From the NCBI GenBank assembly GCA_002968845.1, contig PVBG01000003.1:372001-436000 (forward strand): 64,000 bases of DNA, given 5' to 3'. The notes under the pieces are model-generated. The model worked only from the letters and a program-made list of their open reading frames with translations, was not told the origin of the DNA and did no database searches. The stretch's first letter is position 1. Each line of letters begins with the position of its first letter. This stretch comes from Neorhizobium tomejilense. GTDB taxonomy: Bacteria; Pseudomonadota; Alphaproteobacteria; Rhizobiales; Rhizobiaceae. The translations under genes were made by a program, and so were the position numbers. Of this stretch, positions 26,189 to 33,661 are shown one piece after another.

Positions 26189-27078
26189 GGCCGCTGAACC
26201 GTCCTGAGTACAATCCGCTCGATGTATTTTTTCAATGCGTCGCCGAAATAGGTGAAGCCGATCGCCAAAAGCCTTTCTTCGAGAATCAAGAACACATATC
26301 TCAATCGGTCGTCGATTTCGAAGCGGCCACTGCGACGAGGAGCTGGCATGCCCTGCCACGTGTCGGGCGAGGGCACCCCGAGGTGGTGATAAGGGGCACA
26401 TTGACCAAGGGCGACCTGGTATCCCTTTATGGAGATTGCCTCGTGGGCGGTGCCGAAGCGAGGGAGTTGTACGACGCGCTGCTCGTATCCTCGGACGAGA
26501 AATGTCCCTTCTGCGGCGGGATCGGTCAGGTCCACACGTTGGACCATTACCTCCCGAAATCCAATTTTCCGATCTACTCGGTGCTGCCGGACAACCTTGT
26601 TCCGTGCTGCCGCGATTGCAATACAGGTAAGATGAGCTCGTTCGCTACGCAGCAGAGCGAGCAGACCCTTCATCCTTATCTGGACGAAACCAAGTTTTTT
26701 ACGGAGCGATGGGTTCACGCCAGGGTCTGCCAGACAACGCCGATCTCGATCGAGTATTTTTGTTCACCGCCGGAGGAATGGCCGGAGATCGACAAGCTTC
26801 GAGCAAAGAGCCACTTCGATCAATACAACCTGGCACGCCGGTATAAAATCCAAGCGGGGGCAGAACTGGCACGCGTAATCCATTCGAGAATGAAGAGCCT
26901 TCGGGTTTTAAGTCCGGCACAATTCGCCGAGCATCTCGGTGACCATGCCGATGACAGCGGCTATGACCTCAATGGGTGGACCAGGACGATGTACTGGGCG
27001 CTTCGACGAAGCCTTTGGTTTTGTGGTGCCGACTTCAATGAGCCGCCGGGACAGGCTCAGGCCGAAGCCGTCGCGTAG
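26185..27078 (+). CDS. HNH endonuclease (PtuB-like), partner of the ATPase
   Basis: The 297-residue protein carries an HNH nuclease core at about 107-149: CPFC (107-110), LDHYLPKS (119-126, with the catalytic His121), an asparagine in LPDNLVP, then CCRDCNTGK with the second zinc cysteine pair. The flanks are about 100 residues before and 150 after, longer than in the shortest PtuB proteins. It starts inside the ATPase stop codon, so both products are made together. In Septu the ATPase controls a nuclease that cuts nucleic acids upon infection; that mechanism is known for other members and inferred here. Confidence 0.8.
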   Translation: MRPLNRPEYNPLDVFFQCVAEIGEADRQKPFFENQEHISQSVVDFEAATATRSWHALPRVGRGHPEVVIRGTLTKGDLVSLYGDCLVGGAEARELYDALLVSSDEKCPFCGGIGQVHTLDHYLPKSNFPIYSVLPDNLVPCCRDCNTGKMSSFATQQSEQTLHPYLDETKFFTERWVHARVCQTTPISIEYFCSPPEEWPEIDKLRAKSHFDQYNLARRYKIQAGAELARVIHSRMKSLRVLSPAQFAEHLGDHADDSGYDLNGWTRTMYWALRRSLWFCGADFNEPPGQAQAEAVA

Positions 27079-28023
27079 CGTCAGCTATCGTTACGTGCGC
27101 CAGACTTGCGAGTGCAGTCCAGCAACTCGCGGAGTGGACTTTTCCCCTGAAATCAACAGTCGCGTGAGAATCTTGGATGCCTTGATTTATCTCGGCGATC
27201 AGGGAAGCTGGCGCTGGAACGAACAGAAACCTTCAGAAGGATTATGGTTAACTCGGAGAAGGCAAGGTTCGTTGTAACGATGATCGAGGTGCGCTCGTAG
27301 AGCCTGCTGATCAGATGGAACAGGAGCTGACGCCAGCTTGGGCAAAATGGCAAATGGCCGAGTTCGGCAAGGATGATGAAGTCGAGACGGTTGAGATCGT
27401 GTAAACCGGCCGTCTGAATTCCGAGGAACTCCCGCCAGTTTGAGCCGACAGCGGTCGTCGGCACCACGGTGGTATGGCCGCTGTCGTCTATTACGCTCCA
27501 GAAGCGGTCAGACTGCTGTCGGCCCTTCAAACCGGACATCGGGCGAAGTTTTTACGCTTTGGGTTTACTTCCAACATCAGGGCCACCCACGAACTCGCCG
27601 TCAACGCGGCGGTACATGAGCTTCGCCCAGGTTTGGTGACAGCCTTAGTGTCGTCTGGAAGAAGAAGTATGACTCAGGTGGGTTACCGATGTCGTTCGGC
27701 GTCGTCCTGGCCAACGTTACGGTCGAGAACCAGTCCTGCGGCCACGTGATAGGGGAAGTGCCACCGAAACGTCCCACGCCTCGGCGATGGGGTCCGATCG
27801 ACGCAGGGCGAAGGGGAGAGAATGCCAAGTCCCAGGAGAGCCTGGTCTGGCTGCCGGCGTTGAGGTGAGGGAGGCCCAAAAGCCAAGATTCACGACGGCT
27901 TCGGACAGGTCAAAGAAGCCGGACCCTATCAACGATCCTGAAGAAAAGCGCGTTCGAGACCTCGCCAAATCCGACACCATTCTCATGATCCGGAACATTC
28001 GACCATCCGGTGCATTAGCATCC
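27079..28023. other. Stretch between the Septu-like operon and the response regulator
   Basis: About 945 bp that hold the IstB remnant at 27252-27398 and otherwise no recognisable gene. Open frames exist, but their translations look like shadows. The response-regulator frame stays open upstream to 27787 without a good start. The decayed insertion sequence suggests that the defence genes arrived next to transposon DNA. Confidence 0.4.
27252..27398 (-). pseudogene. IS21-family IstB transposition helper, internal fragment
   Basis: About 49 codons read HDLNRLDFIILAELGHLPF and continue LLFHLISRLYERTSIIVTT up to NLAFSEL. This is the Walker B and sensor region of IstB, the AAA+ helper of IS21 elements (normally RLDLLILDELGYLPF). 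Two substitutions (Ala for Asp, His for Tyr) lie in the ATP-site motif. Both flanks lose the resemblance, and no istA or element end was seen, so only a scar remains. Confidence 0.75.
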
Positions 28024-28419
28024 ATGGATGAAGCTGAATTTGCCAGGCTGAACGAGCCTATCGCTCTCGTCGTTGATGACGAACCCCTGATCCTCATGGA
28101 TACTGCGGATATGATCGCTGACGAGGGCTACGCCATCGTCGAAGCGAGGACCGCTGACGAGGCTTTCGAGTTCCTTACCCGATACTCCTCCCTCCAGTTG
28201 CTGTTCACCGACGTTCAGACCCCCGGACATCTTGACGGCTTCGATCTAGCTCGCAAGGTGGCCGACCGTTGGCCACATATCTGCGTCATAGTCGCGTCAG
28301 GTGCGGCCAAGCCGAAGCCTGGGGACATCCCTGAGAACGCCACATTCATCTCAAAGCCCTTCAGCGCCCGGCTCGTACACGACGTGCTGAGAGAACGATG
28401 CGTCTCGACAACGCCGTAG
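28024..28419 (+). CDS. Single-domain response regulator
   Basis: The 131-residue protein is a receiver domain: the acidic pair VVDDEPL near residue 20, the phosphate-accepting Asp in LLFTDVQTPG, and the conserved Lys in FISKPFS. There is no output domain, so it probably passes phosphate or acts by binding a partner. The order receiver, RsbQ-like hydrolase, PAS histidine kinase within 2.5 kb suggests that it is a target of the kinase at 29304. The start is uncertain: ATGs at 27985 and 28024 are both possible and neither has a strong ribosome binding site. Confidence 0.78.
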   Translation: MDEAEFARLNEPIALVVDDEPLILMDTADMIADEGYAIVEARTADEAFEFLTRYSSLQLLFTDVQTPGHLDGFDLARKVADRWPHICVIVASGAAKPKPGDIPENATFISKPFSARLVHDVLRERCVSTTP

Positions 28420-28507
28420 CGGCAGACAGCTTATGCCTGCGATGCCTCACATCTCAGGTGCATTTTCGCGCGGACCTGTTACGTTGCCGCGACGCTCAGG
28501 GGGTGGA

Positions 28508-29296
28508 ATGTCGGTCATTCGGCGTAACAACGTTGTGGTCTCCGGACATGGAGAAAAGGCAATCGTCTTTTCACACGGTTTCGGGTGCGACCAGAATATG
28601 TGGCGGTTCGTTGCTCCAGAATTCGAAACCCGTTTCCAGACCGTACTGTTTGACCACGTCGGTGCGGGCAAATCAGATCTCGGCGCATATGATCCTGAAA
28701 AATACGGCGACCTTCACGGCTATGCCGAGGACCTCGTGGAAATCGGCGAGGCGCTTGGCCTGAAACAGGCTGTATTCGTGGGCCACTCGGTGAGCGCAAT
28801 GATCGGCGCTCTGGCATCCCTCAAAGCTCCTGACATGTTCGAGGCGCTTGTGATGGTCGGCCCGTCGCCCCGCTATATCGACGACATTGGCTATAAAGGA
28901 GGCTTCAGCCCGGCAGATATTGAGGAATTGCTCGCTTCGCTCGCGGACAATCACATGGGTTGGTCGATAGCGATGGCTCCAGCGATCATGGGAAACTCGG
29001 ACCGCCCCGAACTCGGGCAGGAGCTTGCCGACAGCTTCTGCAGGACCGATCCCGCGATCGCGAAGGCATTCGCACGGGTGACCTTCACTTCCGACAATCG
29101 CGCCGACCTGCCGCGGGTGACGGCGAGAACGCTCATACTCCAGTGCAAGGATGACATCATCGCATCAGAAGCAATCGGCGAGTATGTACGCGACCATATC
29201 CCGGGAAGCAGGCTGGTCGTCCTTGACGCGACTGGTCACTGCCCAAATCTCTCGGCTCCTCGCGAGGTCGTCGCCGCCATCCAGGATTTCGTCTAG
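28508..29296 (+). CDS. RsbQ-like alpha/beta hydrolase
   Basis: The 262-residue protein is close to RsbQ/KAI2-type hydrolases: oxyanion region SHGFGCDQNMW, nucleophile elbow GHSVSAMIG (the Ser), an Asp in LILQCKDDIIA, and a His in DATGHCPNLSAP. RsbQ makes or processes a small hydrophobic signal for the PAS-domain phosphatase RsbP in Bacillus. Here the next gene, 7 bp downstream, encodes a PAS-domain histidine kinase, which would be the equivalent partner. The start at 28508 (MSVIRRNNV) follows AGGGGGTGG. Confidence 0.85.
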   Translation: MSVIRRNNVVVSGHGEKAIVFSHGFGCDQNMWRFVAPEFETRFQTVLFDHVGAGKSDLGAYDPEKYGDLHGYAEDLVEIGEALGLKQAVFVGHSVSAMIGALASLKAPDMFEALVMVGPSPRYIDDIGYKGGFSPADIEELLASLADNHMGWSIAMAPAIMGNSDRPELGQELADSFCRTDPAIAKAFARVTFTSDNRADLPRVTARTLILQCKDDIIASEAIGEYVRDHIPGSRLVVLDATGHCPNLSAPREVVAAIQDFV

Positions 29297-29303
29297 GCAG
29301 CCG

Positions 29304-30434
29304 ATGGACCACGATACCGATTTCCGCGATCTGTTCGACAACGCACCGTGTGGATACCTTGTTCTGAACGACAAGGGCCGCATCGTGCTCGTAAACGAGA
29401 CGCTCCGAATATGGCTCGATCTGGTGGACGACGAGCTTCTAGGCAAACGCCTGCTCGATCTCCTGCCCGTGGCGGGCCGTGTTTTCTACGAAACTCATTT
29501 CGCACCCCTCTTGCGCATGCAGGGTTTTTTCCATGAGGTCGCGCTAGATGTGGTCCGGAGAGACGGTACGAGGCTGCCTGTCCTTGCCAATGCCACTCAG
29601 CGCGTCGATGCAGATGGCGAAGTCAAGGAAACCAGGATCGCTCTCTTCCAGGCGACGAGCCGACGCAAATATGAGCGGGAACTATTCGAAGCAAACGAGG
29701 CCGGTGACCAGGCACGGAAGGAAATCGAGACCCTCAATAAGGCCCTGACCGAAACAGGCCGCCTGCGCGACGAATTCATCGCCATCCTCGGGCACGATCT
29801 CCGGAACCCAGTCGCTGCTATCGGAGGCGGCATGCGCATTCTGTCAAAAGAGGACCTCAGTTCAAGAGGTCAGCAGGTCGTCCGACTGATCGATGGCAGC
29901 GTTGCCCGCATGGGCAGACTGATCGATGACGTACTTGACCTGACCCGTGGTCGAATGGGTGGCGGCCTTACGATCTCCCGTAAGGTCGAAGAGGACCTTT
30001 CCCTCCACCTCAAGCAAGTCGTGGCGGAGCTTTCTACTGGGAGCGGCAGACGCATCGACGTCGAGATTGACCTGCCTGAACCAGTGCTCGTGGATGCCGG
30101 ACGCATTGACCAACTGGTCTCGAACCTTCTCGGGAACGCACTATCTCATGGAGCGGAAGACAAACCCGTCGGGCTGTCGGCACGAGTGGCTGGACATGAC
30201 CTGGTCATTTCTGTCTCCAACGGCGGCGACCCAATCCCGCCCGAGACGATTGGCCGCCTGTTTCAACCTTTTTTTCGAGGAGGTGACGCTGCGGGACGTC
30301 ACGAGCAAGGCCTCGGGCTCGGTCTTCATATCGCCTCCGAGATCGCAAAGGCACATGGCGGAACGCTCTCGGTGTCGTCCTCCGCCGAGAAAACAACATT
30401 TGAGTTTCGCATGCCGATCGGTGCGGAAAACTGA
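29304..30434 (+). CDS. PAS-domain sensor histidine kinase
   Basis: The 376-residue cytoplasmic kinase has an N-terminal PAS domain (about 5-115; LFDNAPCGYLVLNDKG, VNETLRIWLDL), a short coiled coil (ELFEANEAGDQARKEIETLN), a dimerisation/phosphoacceptor helix (AILGHDLRNPVAAI with the His) and an ATPase domain with N box (LLGNALSHG) and G box (GLGLGLHIASEI). The MDHDTDFRDLF start at 29304 comes 7 bp after the hydrolase stop. PAS probably binds the product of the RsbQ-like hydrolase, and the receiver protein at 28024 is the likely phosphate acceptor. Both are inferred from gene order. Confidence 0.88.
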   Translation: MDHDTDFRDLFDNAPCGYLVLNDKGRIVLVNETLRIWLDLVDDELLGKRLLDLLPVAGRVFYETHFAPLLRMQGFFHEVALDVVRRDGTRLPVLANATQRVDADGEVKETRIALFQATSRRKYERELFEANEAGDQARKEIETLNKALTETGRLRDEFIAILGHDLRNPVAAIGGGMRILSKEDLSSRGQQVVRLIDGSVARMGRLIDDVLDLTRGRMGGGLTISRKVEEDLSLHLKQVVAELSTGSGRRIDVEIDLPEPVLVDAGRIDQLVSNLLGNALSHGAEDKPVGLSARVAGHDLVISVSNGGDPIPPETIGRLFQPFFRGGDAAGRHEQGLGLGLHIASEIAKAHGGTLSVSSSAEKTTFEFRMPIGAEN

Positions 30435-30443
30435 AGGTGCGCG

Positions 30444-30749
30444 GTGACGAGGGTAACCGACTTCATTTCCGAGCTCGTCCAAGCCGCTAACACCCTCCCT
30501 TCGTTGGCTCCATCCGAGCGTCGGCGGCTGATCGAACGGGGCATCTCGACCGTGCAGGCCCAGAGAGAGCTACTGCACGTCAATGGAAACATGGTCGTAA
30601 TCCAGCCCGGGTTCATGTCGGACATGCCAACGCTTGCCGAGATGGCGGGGGACAACGAGGTCGTAGATGTCCTCGTGAGCGCCGGGATGCTGATGCTCGC
30701 CGGGGAGATCAGGCGTCTGCGCATCCTCTGTAACGTGGACGGAGACTAG
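30444..30749 (+). CDS. Hypothetical protein downstream of the PAS kinase, 101 aa
   Basis: Not recognised. It starts with GTG at 30444, nine bases after the kinase stop, so it is in the same operon. The product is soluble and helical: a first helix pair (FISELVQAANTLPSL, SERRRLIERGISTVQAQREL), a short hairpin (NMVVIQPGF) and a last helix (VVDVLVSAGMLMLAGEIRRLRIL). It could be an accessory regulator of the kinase. No family is identified. Confidence 0.55.
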   Translation: MTRVTDFISELVQAANTLPSLAPSERRRLIERGISTVQAQRELLHVNGNMVVIQPGFMSDMPTLAEMAGDNEVVDVLVSAGMLMLAGEIRRLRILCNVDGD

Positions 30750-30757
30750 TTCCCGTT

Positions 30758-30772
30758 GTTCTCATTCCGTTC
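30758..30772. promoter_or_regulatory. LexA box upstream of the SRAP pair
   Basis: GTTC-TCATTCC-GTTC is an exact match to the alphaproteobacterial LexA consensus GTTC-N7-GTTC. It lies 38 bp before the ATG of the first SRAP gene, a usual operator position. It supports SOS induction of both SRAP genes. Confidence 0.8.
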
Positions 30773-30810
30773 CTGTGTTATCCCGTTGCGCGTTTCTGTG
30801 GGACCAGTCG

Positions 30811-31479
30811 ATGTCACGCCTGTACGCGATAACTCGAACCATGGACGAGATCGTCGCGCATTTCGGCGTGGACGTTGCGAGTCCGGTTGACCTCCCGTGC
30901 GAGACGATCGAGGGCACACACGGACTGATCGTGCTCGAGAAGGACGGTCTCCGTCTGCTCAAGTCGATCCCGTGGGGCTTCCCGAGGCAGACACGCGAGA
31001 TGCGGACAGGCGGGGAGCCGCCAGGTCGCATCGGTCTCGTAGCTGACCTTACCAATCCGCGGTGGGATCGCATTGTCGTTGATCCGCGCTATCGATGCCT
31101 GATACCGCTCACTCACTTCGCAAATCCCGACGGCCCCAAGGGCGAGAAGACGAGGACATGGTTCTCGAAGAACCGCCAGCCGTTGATGGCTTGGGCCGGG
31201 TTCTGCAAGAACACGGCTGACTTCGGACCCGTGTTTGCCGGAATGACGATGACGGCGAACGAGAAGATCAAGCCGTTCAACGACCGCATGCCGGTCCTTC
31301 TGAAACCAGACGAATACGACCGCTGGCTTCACGGTTCGATCCAGGACGTCATCGCGATCCAGTTTCGCGATCCCCCGCCTTCGGAAGACTTCGAGATCCT
31401 TCACACTCGAGACCGCTGGCAAAGCGGGACGCCGCCAGGGAAAGCCTTGTCGCGCCGGGCCAACGACGCCATGTTCTAG
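30811..31479 (+). CDS. SRAP-family protein lacking all catalytic residues
   Basis: The 222-residue protein is clearly an SRAP (SOS response-associated peptidase, YedK/HMCES) fold: IPWGFPR, YRCLIPLTHFA, TRTWFS, WAGF and DRMPVLL are in family order. Yet the four residues that make the enzyme work are changed. The N-terminal Cys2 that bonds to abasic sites is Ser2; the Asn before ADLT is Gly/Leu (75-76); the Glu of HFAE is Asn105; the His of VHxRMP is Asn157. Its tandem neighbour keeps all four. It may be a DNA-binding pseudo-enzyme, a partner subunit, or a decaying duplicate. The LexA box lies directly upstream. The ATG at 30811 was chosen because family homology starts there. Confidence 0.85.
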   Translation: MSRLYAITRTMDEIVAHFGVDVASPVDLPCETIEGTHGLIVLEKDGLRLLKSIPWGFPRQTREMRTGGEPPGRIGLVADLTNPRWDRIVVDPRYRCLIPLTHFANPDGPKGEKTRTWFSKNRQPLMAWAGFCKNTADFGPVFAGMTMTANEKIKPFNDRMPVLLKPDEYDRWLHGSIQDVIAIQFRDPPPSEDFEILHTRDRWQSGTPPGKALSRRANDAMF

Positions 31480-31507
31480 CAACCCGCGACCTATCGGGAG
31501 ACAACGC

Positions 31508-32152
31508 ATGTGCAACTTGTATACCGTCCGCAAGTCCGCCGCCGAGGTAGCCGCACACTTCCGGGTGGCGAACCTGATGGCATCCAACGCTCCTGAGGAG
31601 GTCTACCCTGGGACCCCTGGCATGGTCGTTACGGAAAACGAAGGCGTGCGGGAGCTGCGGTCGATGACTTGGGGGTTTCCGATGCGGTTCGCGACTATGA
31701 AGCCGGACGCGAAGCCCAAGCCCGTCAACAACATCGCGGACCTGACCAAGGGTACTTGGGTCGGTCTGGCCCGCAAGCCGCAATGGCGCTGCTTGATCCC
31801 CCTTACGCATTTCGCTGAACCCGAGGGGCAGAAGGGTGCGATGACCAGAACGTGGTTTTCGTTGCCGGACGAGCCCGTTTTCGCGTGGGCCGGACTCTGG
31901 CGCGTCAGCGACGAGTGGGGTCCGGTATACTCAGGCGCAATGACCGACGCCAACGCGTTCGTGGCTCCCGTCCATAACCGGATGCCAGTGATACTCCACC
32001 GCGATGATTACGATCGATGGCTACACGGAAGCTTCGAGGACGTGCTGGCCTTCCAAAGGCGGTCCTTCCCGCCAGAGCTGATGTCGATGGAGAGGACGTC
32101 CGAACTCTGGGTCAAGAAAAGGACGGCGACGGAAAGTCCGCTACTCCTGTGA
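31508..32152 (+). CDS. SRAP family (YedK/HMCES-like) abasic-site shield protein
   Basis: The 214-residue protein begins MCNLYTV, giving the catalytic Cys2 once Met1 is removed. The other active-site positions are present: Asn74/Asn75 (PVNNIADL), Glu104 (THFAEPEG) and His156 (VHNRMP). The family forms a thiazolidine DNA-protein crosslink with abasic sites in single-stranded DNA and so protects them; that chemistry is known for YedK and HMCES and expected here. It lies 28 bp behind a catalytically dead paralog, with GGGAGACAACGC before the ATG, so both should be expressed from the LexA-controlled promoter. Confidence 0.9.
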   Translation: MCNLYTVRKSAAEVAAHFRVANLMASNAPEEVYPGTPGMVVTENEGVRELRSMTWGFPMRFATMKPDAKPKPVNNIADLTKGTWVGLARKPQWRCLIPLTHFAEPEGQKGAMTRTWFSLPDEPVFAWAGLWRVSDEWGPVYSGAMTDANAFVAPVHNRMPVILHRDDYDRWLHGSFEDVLAFQRRSFPPELMSMERTSELWVKKRTATESPLLL

Positions 32153-32269
32153 CATGACCATTGAACTCGCCCTCAAGCTTGCCCGTTGGCTAGGCGTCAG
32201 CTGGCCTGGACCTCAGGAACGACTTCGCGAGGCACGGGTTATATTCAGTCAGCCGTGGAGGAGCGCGAG

Positions 32270-32512
32270 ATGGTAGACAAGGAACAGCAGCAGCGTGAGC
32301 GGGCTTACAAGATCTGGGAAGACGAAGGTCGCCCGGAAGGTTCACACGACGAACATTGGCGGCGTGCCGAAGAACAGCATGAGCTGGCCGAGCAAGAATC
32401 CGAGGATGTGACGAAGGTCAATCAGCAGGCCGACGACAGGTTCGCGAGGGACGACACCGAAAGCACGTCGGTAGCAGACATAAAGCCGCCATCAGCGGTG
32501 AGCCCCGATTGA
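32270..32512 (+). CDS. DUF2934 family protein, 80 aa
   Basis: The start MVDKEQQQRERAYKIWEDEG at 32270, preceded by GGAGGAGCGCGAG, opens a DUF2934 unit: RERAYKIWEDEGRPEG, then DEHWRRAEEQ. The C-terminal half is acidic and disordered. Such short proteins are frequent in rhizobial stress clusters and have no known biochemical role. The last 21 bp overlap the convergent gene at 32492. Confidence 0.82.
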   Translation: MVDKEQQQRERAYKIWEDEGRPEGSHDEHWRRAEEQHELAEQESEDVTKVNQQADDRFARDDTESTSVADIKPPSAVSPD

Positions 32513-32836
32513 TAGAGACGACAACTTTCTGCGGCCATTGAAATCCCGAGGCCTTTGCTTCGCTCGGAGTGCAAGGACGTCCTTTTCGAATATCCAAACC
32601 TTGCCGTCGTCGCCATCTCCCCGCGCCAACATCACTTCGGCCATGTCACGGTAGACATCTGCATAGCGTGCCAGGCGCTTTAGCGACGCCTGTGGAGGAT
32701 CGGCGGTGGCGATCATCGCCTCGCGGGTTACGACGACGATCCAGACCGACGTGCCATCAGTCACTCCGAGATGGCCGTTCTCTCCGAAGAGAAAAGGGGA
32801 AGGTTCGCACAGTTCCATTTCGACGACATTGTCCAT
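32492..32836 (-). CDS. Unknown protein co-transcribed with two Ku genes, 114 aa
   Basis: Not recognised. The ATG lies one base after the stop of the second Ku gene, and its ribosome binding site (AAGGCGGGATAGG) lies inside that gene, so expression is coupled. The protein has an N-terminal strand pair (LGVTDGTSVWIVVVTREAM), a helical middle (ASLKRLARYADVYRDMAEVML) and a basic C-terminus. It has the size and pattern of small modulators of the DUF1488 type, but the match is too weak to call. Its fixed link to Ku makes a role in end joining conceivable. Confidence 0.6.
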   Translation of the reverse strand: MDNVVEMELCEPSPFLFGENGHLGVTDGTSVWIVVVTREAMIATADPPQASLKRLARYADVYRDMAEVMLARGDGDDGKVWIFEKDVLALRAKQRPRDFNGRRKLSSLSIGAHR

Positions 32837-32837
32837 C

Positions 32838-33650
32838 CTATCCCGCCTTCTTGCTTTTGAGTTCGTCGGCCAATGACTTTTTCAATGCGTCCATGATGTT
32901 GATGACGTTGGAGGCCGGAGCGGCCGTCTCTTTGCCTTTAGTTGACTTCTTGACAGGCTTGAGGGCTTTCTTCTTTTCAGCGATGAGCTTGAGGAGGCTC
33001 TCCTGGATCGGGTCGCTGACCATGTCCGGCGACCATCGCGCAGTCTTCTGCTTGATCAGCTTTTGGGCCAGCGGCAACAGATCTGGATCGGCTTCGTCCT
33101 CGATGTCCTCGAAGTAGTTCTCCTCGGGTCTGACCTCGTCTCCGAAACGAAGCGACCAGAGTACGATGCCCTCACCGCGAGGCTCGAGGACGACAGCGCG
33201 CTCGCGGCGGCCGATGACGAGCTTCGACACACCGACAACCTTGTCAGCTTTCATCGCATCACGGATGACAGCGAATGCCTCGTTTCCGACGGCGTCGTCG
33301 GGCATCAGATAGTGCGGTTTCTCCAGATAGACCCACTCGATGCTGTCGGCGGGCACGAACTTCTCGATGTCGATCGTCTTCACGGTATCGAGGGCCACGG
33401 CATCGAGGTCGTCTTCAGTCAGGATGACATAGTCGTTTTCGCCGCGGGCGTACCCTTTCGCCTCGTTCTTGTCGCGCACCGGTTTTCCCGTCACCGAGTC
33501 GAGGTACTGGGAGACGACGCGGTTGCCGGTCGCCTTGTTCAGGGTATGGAAGCGCACCTTCTCGGATTCGGATGTCGCCGGGGTCATCGCTACCGGACAG
33601 GTGACGAGGGAGAGTTTCAGATAGCCTTTCCAGTAGGGACGCAATGCCAT
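32838..33650 (-). CDS. ku: Ku protein, non-homologous end joining, second copy
   Basis: The 270-residue protein has the bacterial Ku core (about 1-230): PYWKGYLKLSLVTCPV at the N-terminus, NRVVSQYLDSVTG, YVILTEDDLDAV, and the bridge segment IEKFVPADSIEWVYLEKPHYLMPD. A Lys-rich C-terminal tail follows (from about 225), the part that recruits ligase and binds DNA in bacterial Ku. It forms a ring that slides on broken DNA ends. It lies 11 bp below the first Ku gene in the same operon. Multiple Ku paralogs are usual in rhizobia and can pair. No ligD is seen in the window. Confidence 0.93.
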   Translation of the reverse strand: MALRPYWKGYLKLSLVTCPVAMTPATSESEKVRFHTLNKATGNRVVSQYLDSVTGKPVRDKNEAKGYARGENDYVILTEDDLDAVALDTVKTIDIEKFVPADSIEWVYLEKPHYLMPDDAVGNEAFAVIRDAMKADKVVGVSKLVIGRRERAVVLEPRGEGIVLWSLRFGDEVRPEENYFEDIEDEADPDLLPLAQKLIKQKTARWSPDMVSDPIQESLLKLIAEKKKALKPVKKSTKGKETAAPASNVINIMDALKKSLADELKSKKAG

Positions 33651-33661
33651 GATCAGTCTCC

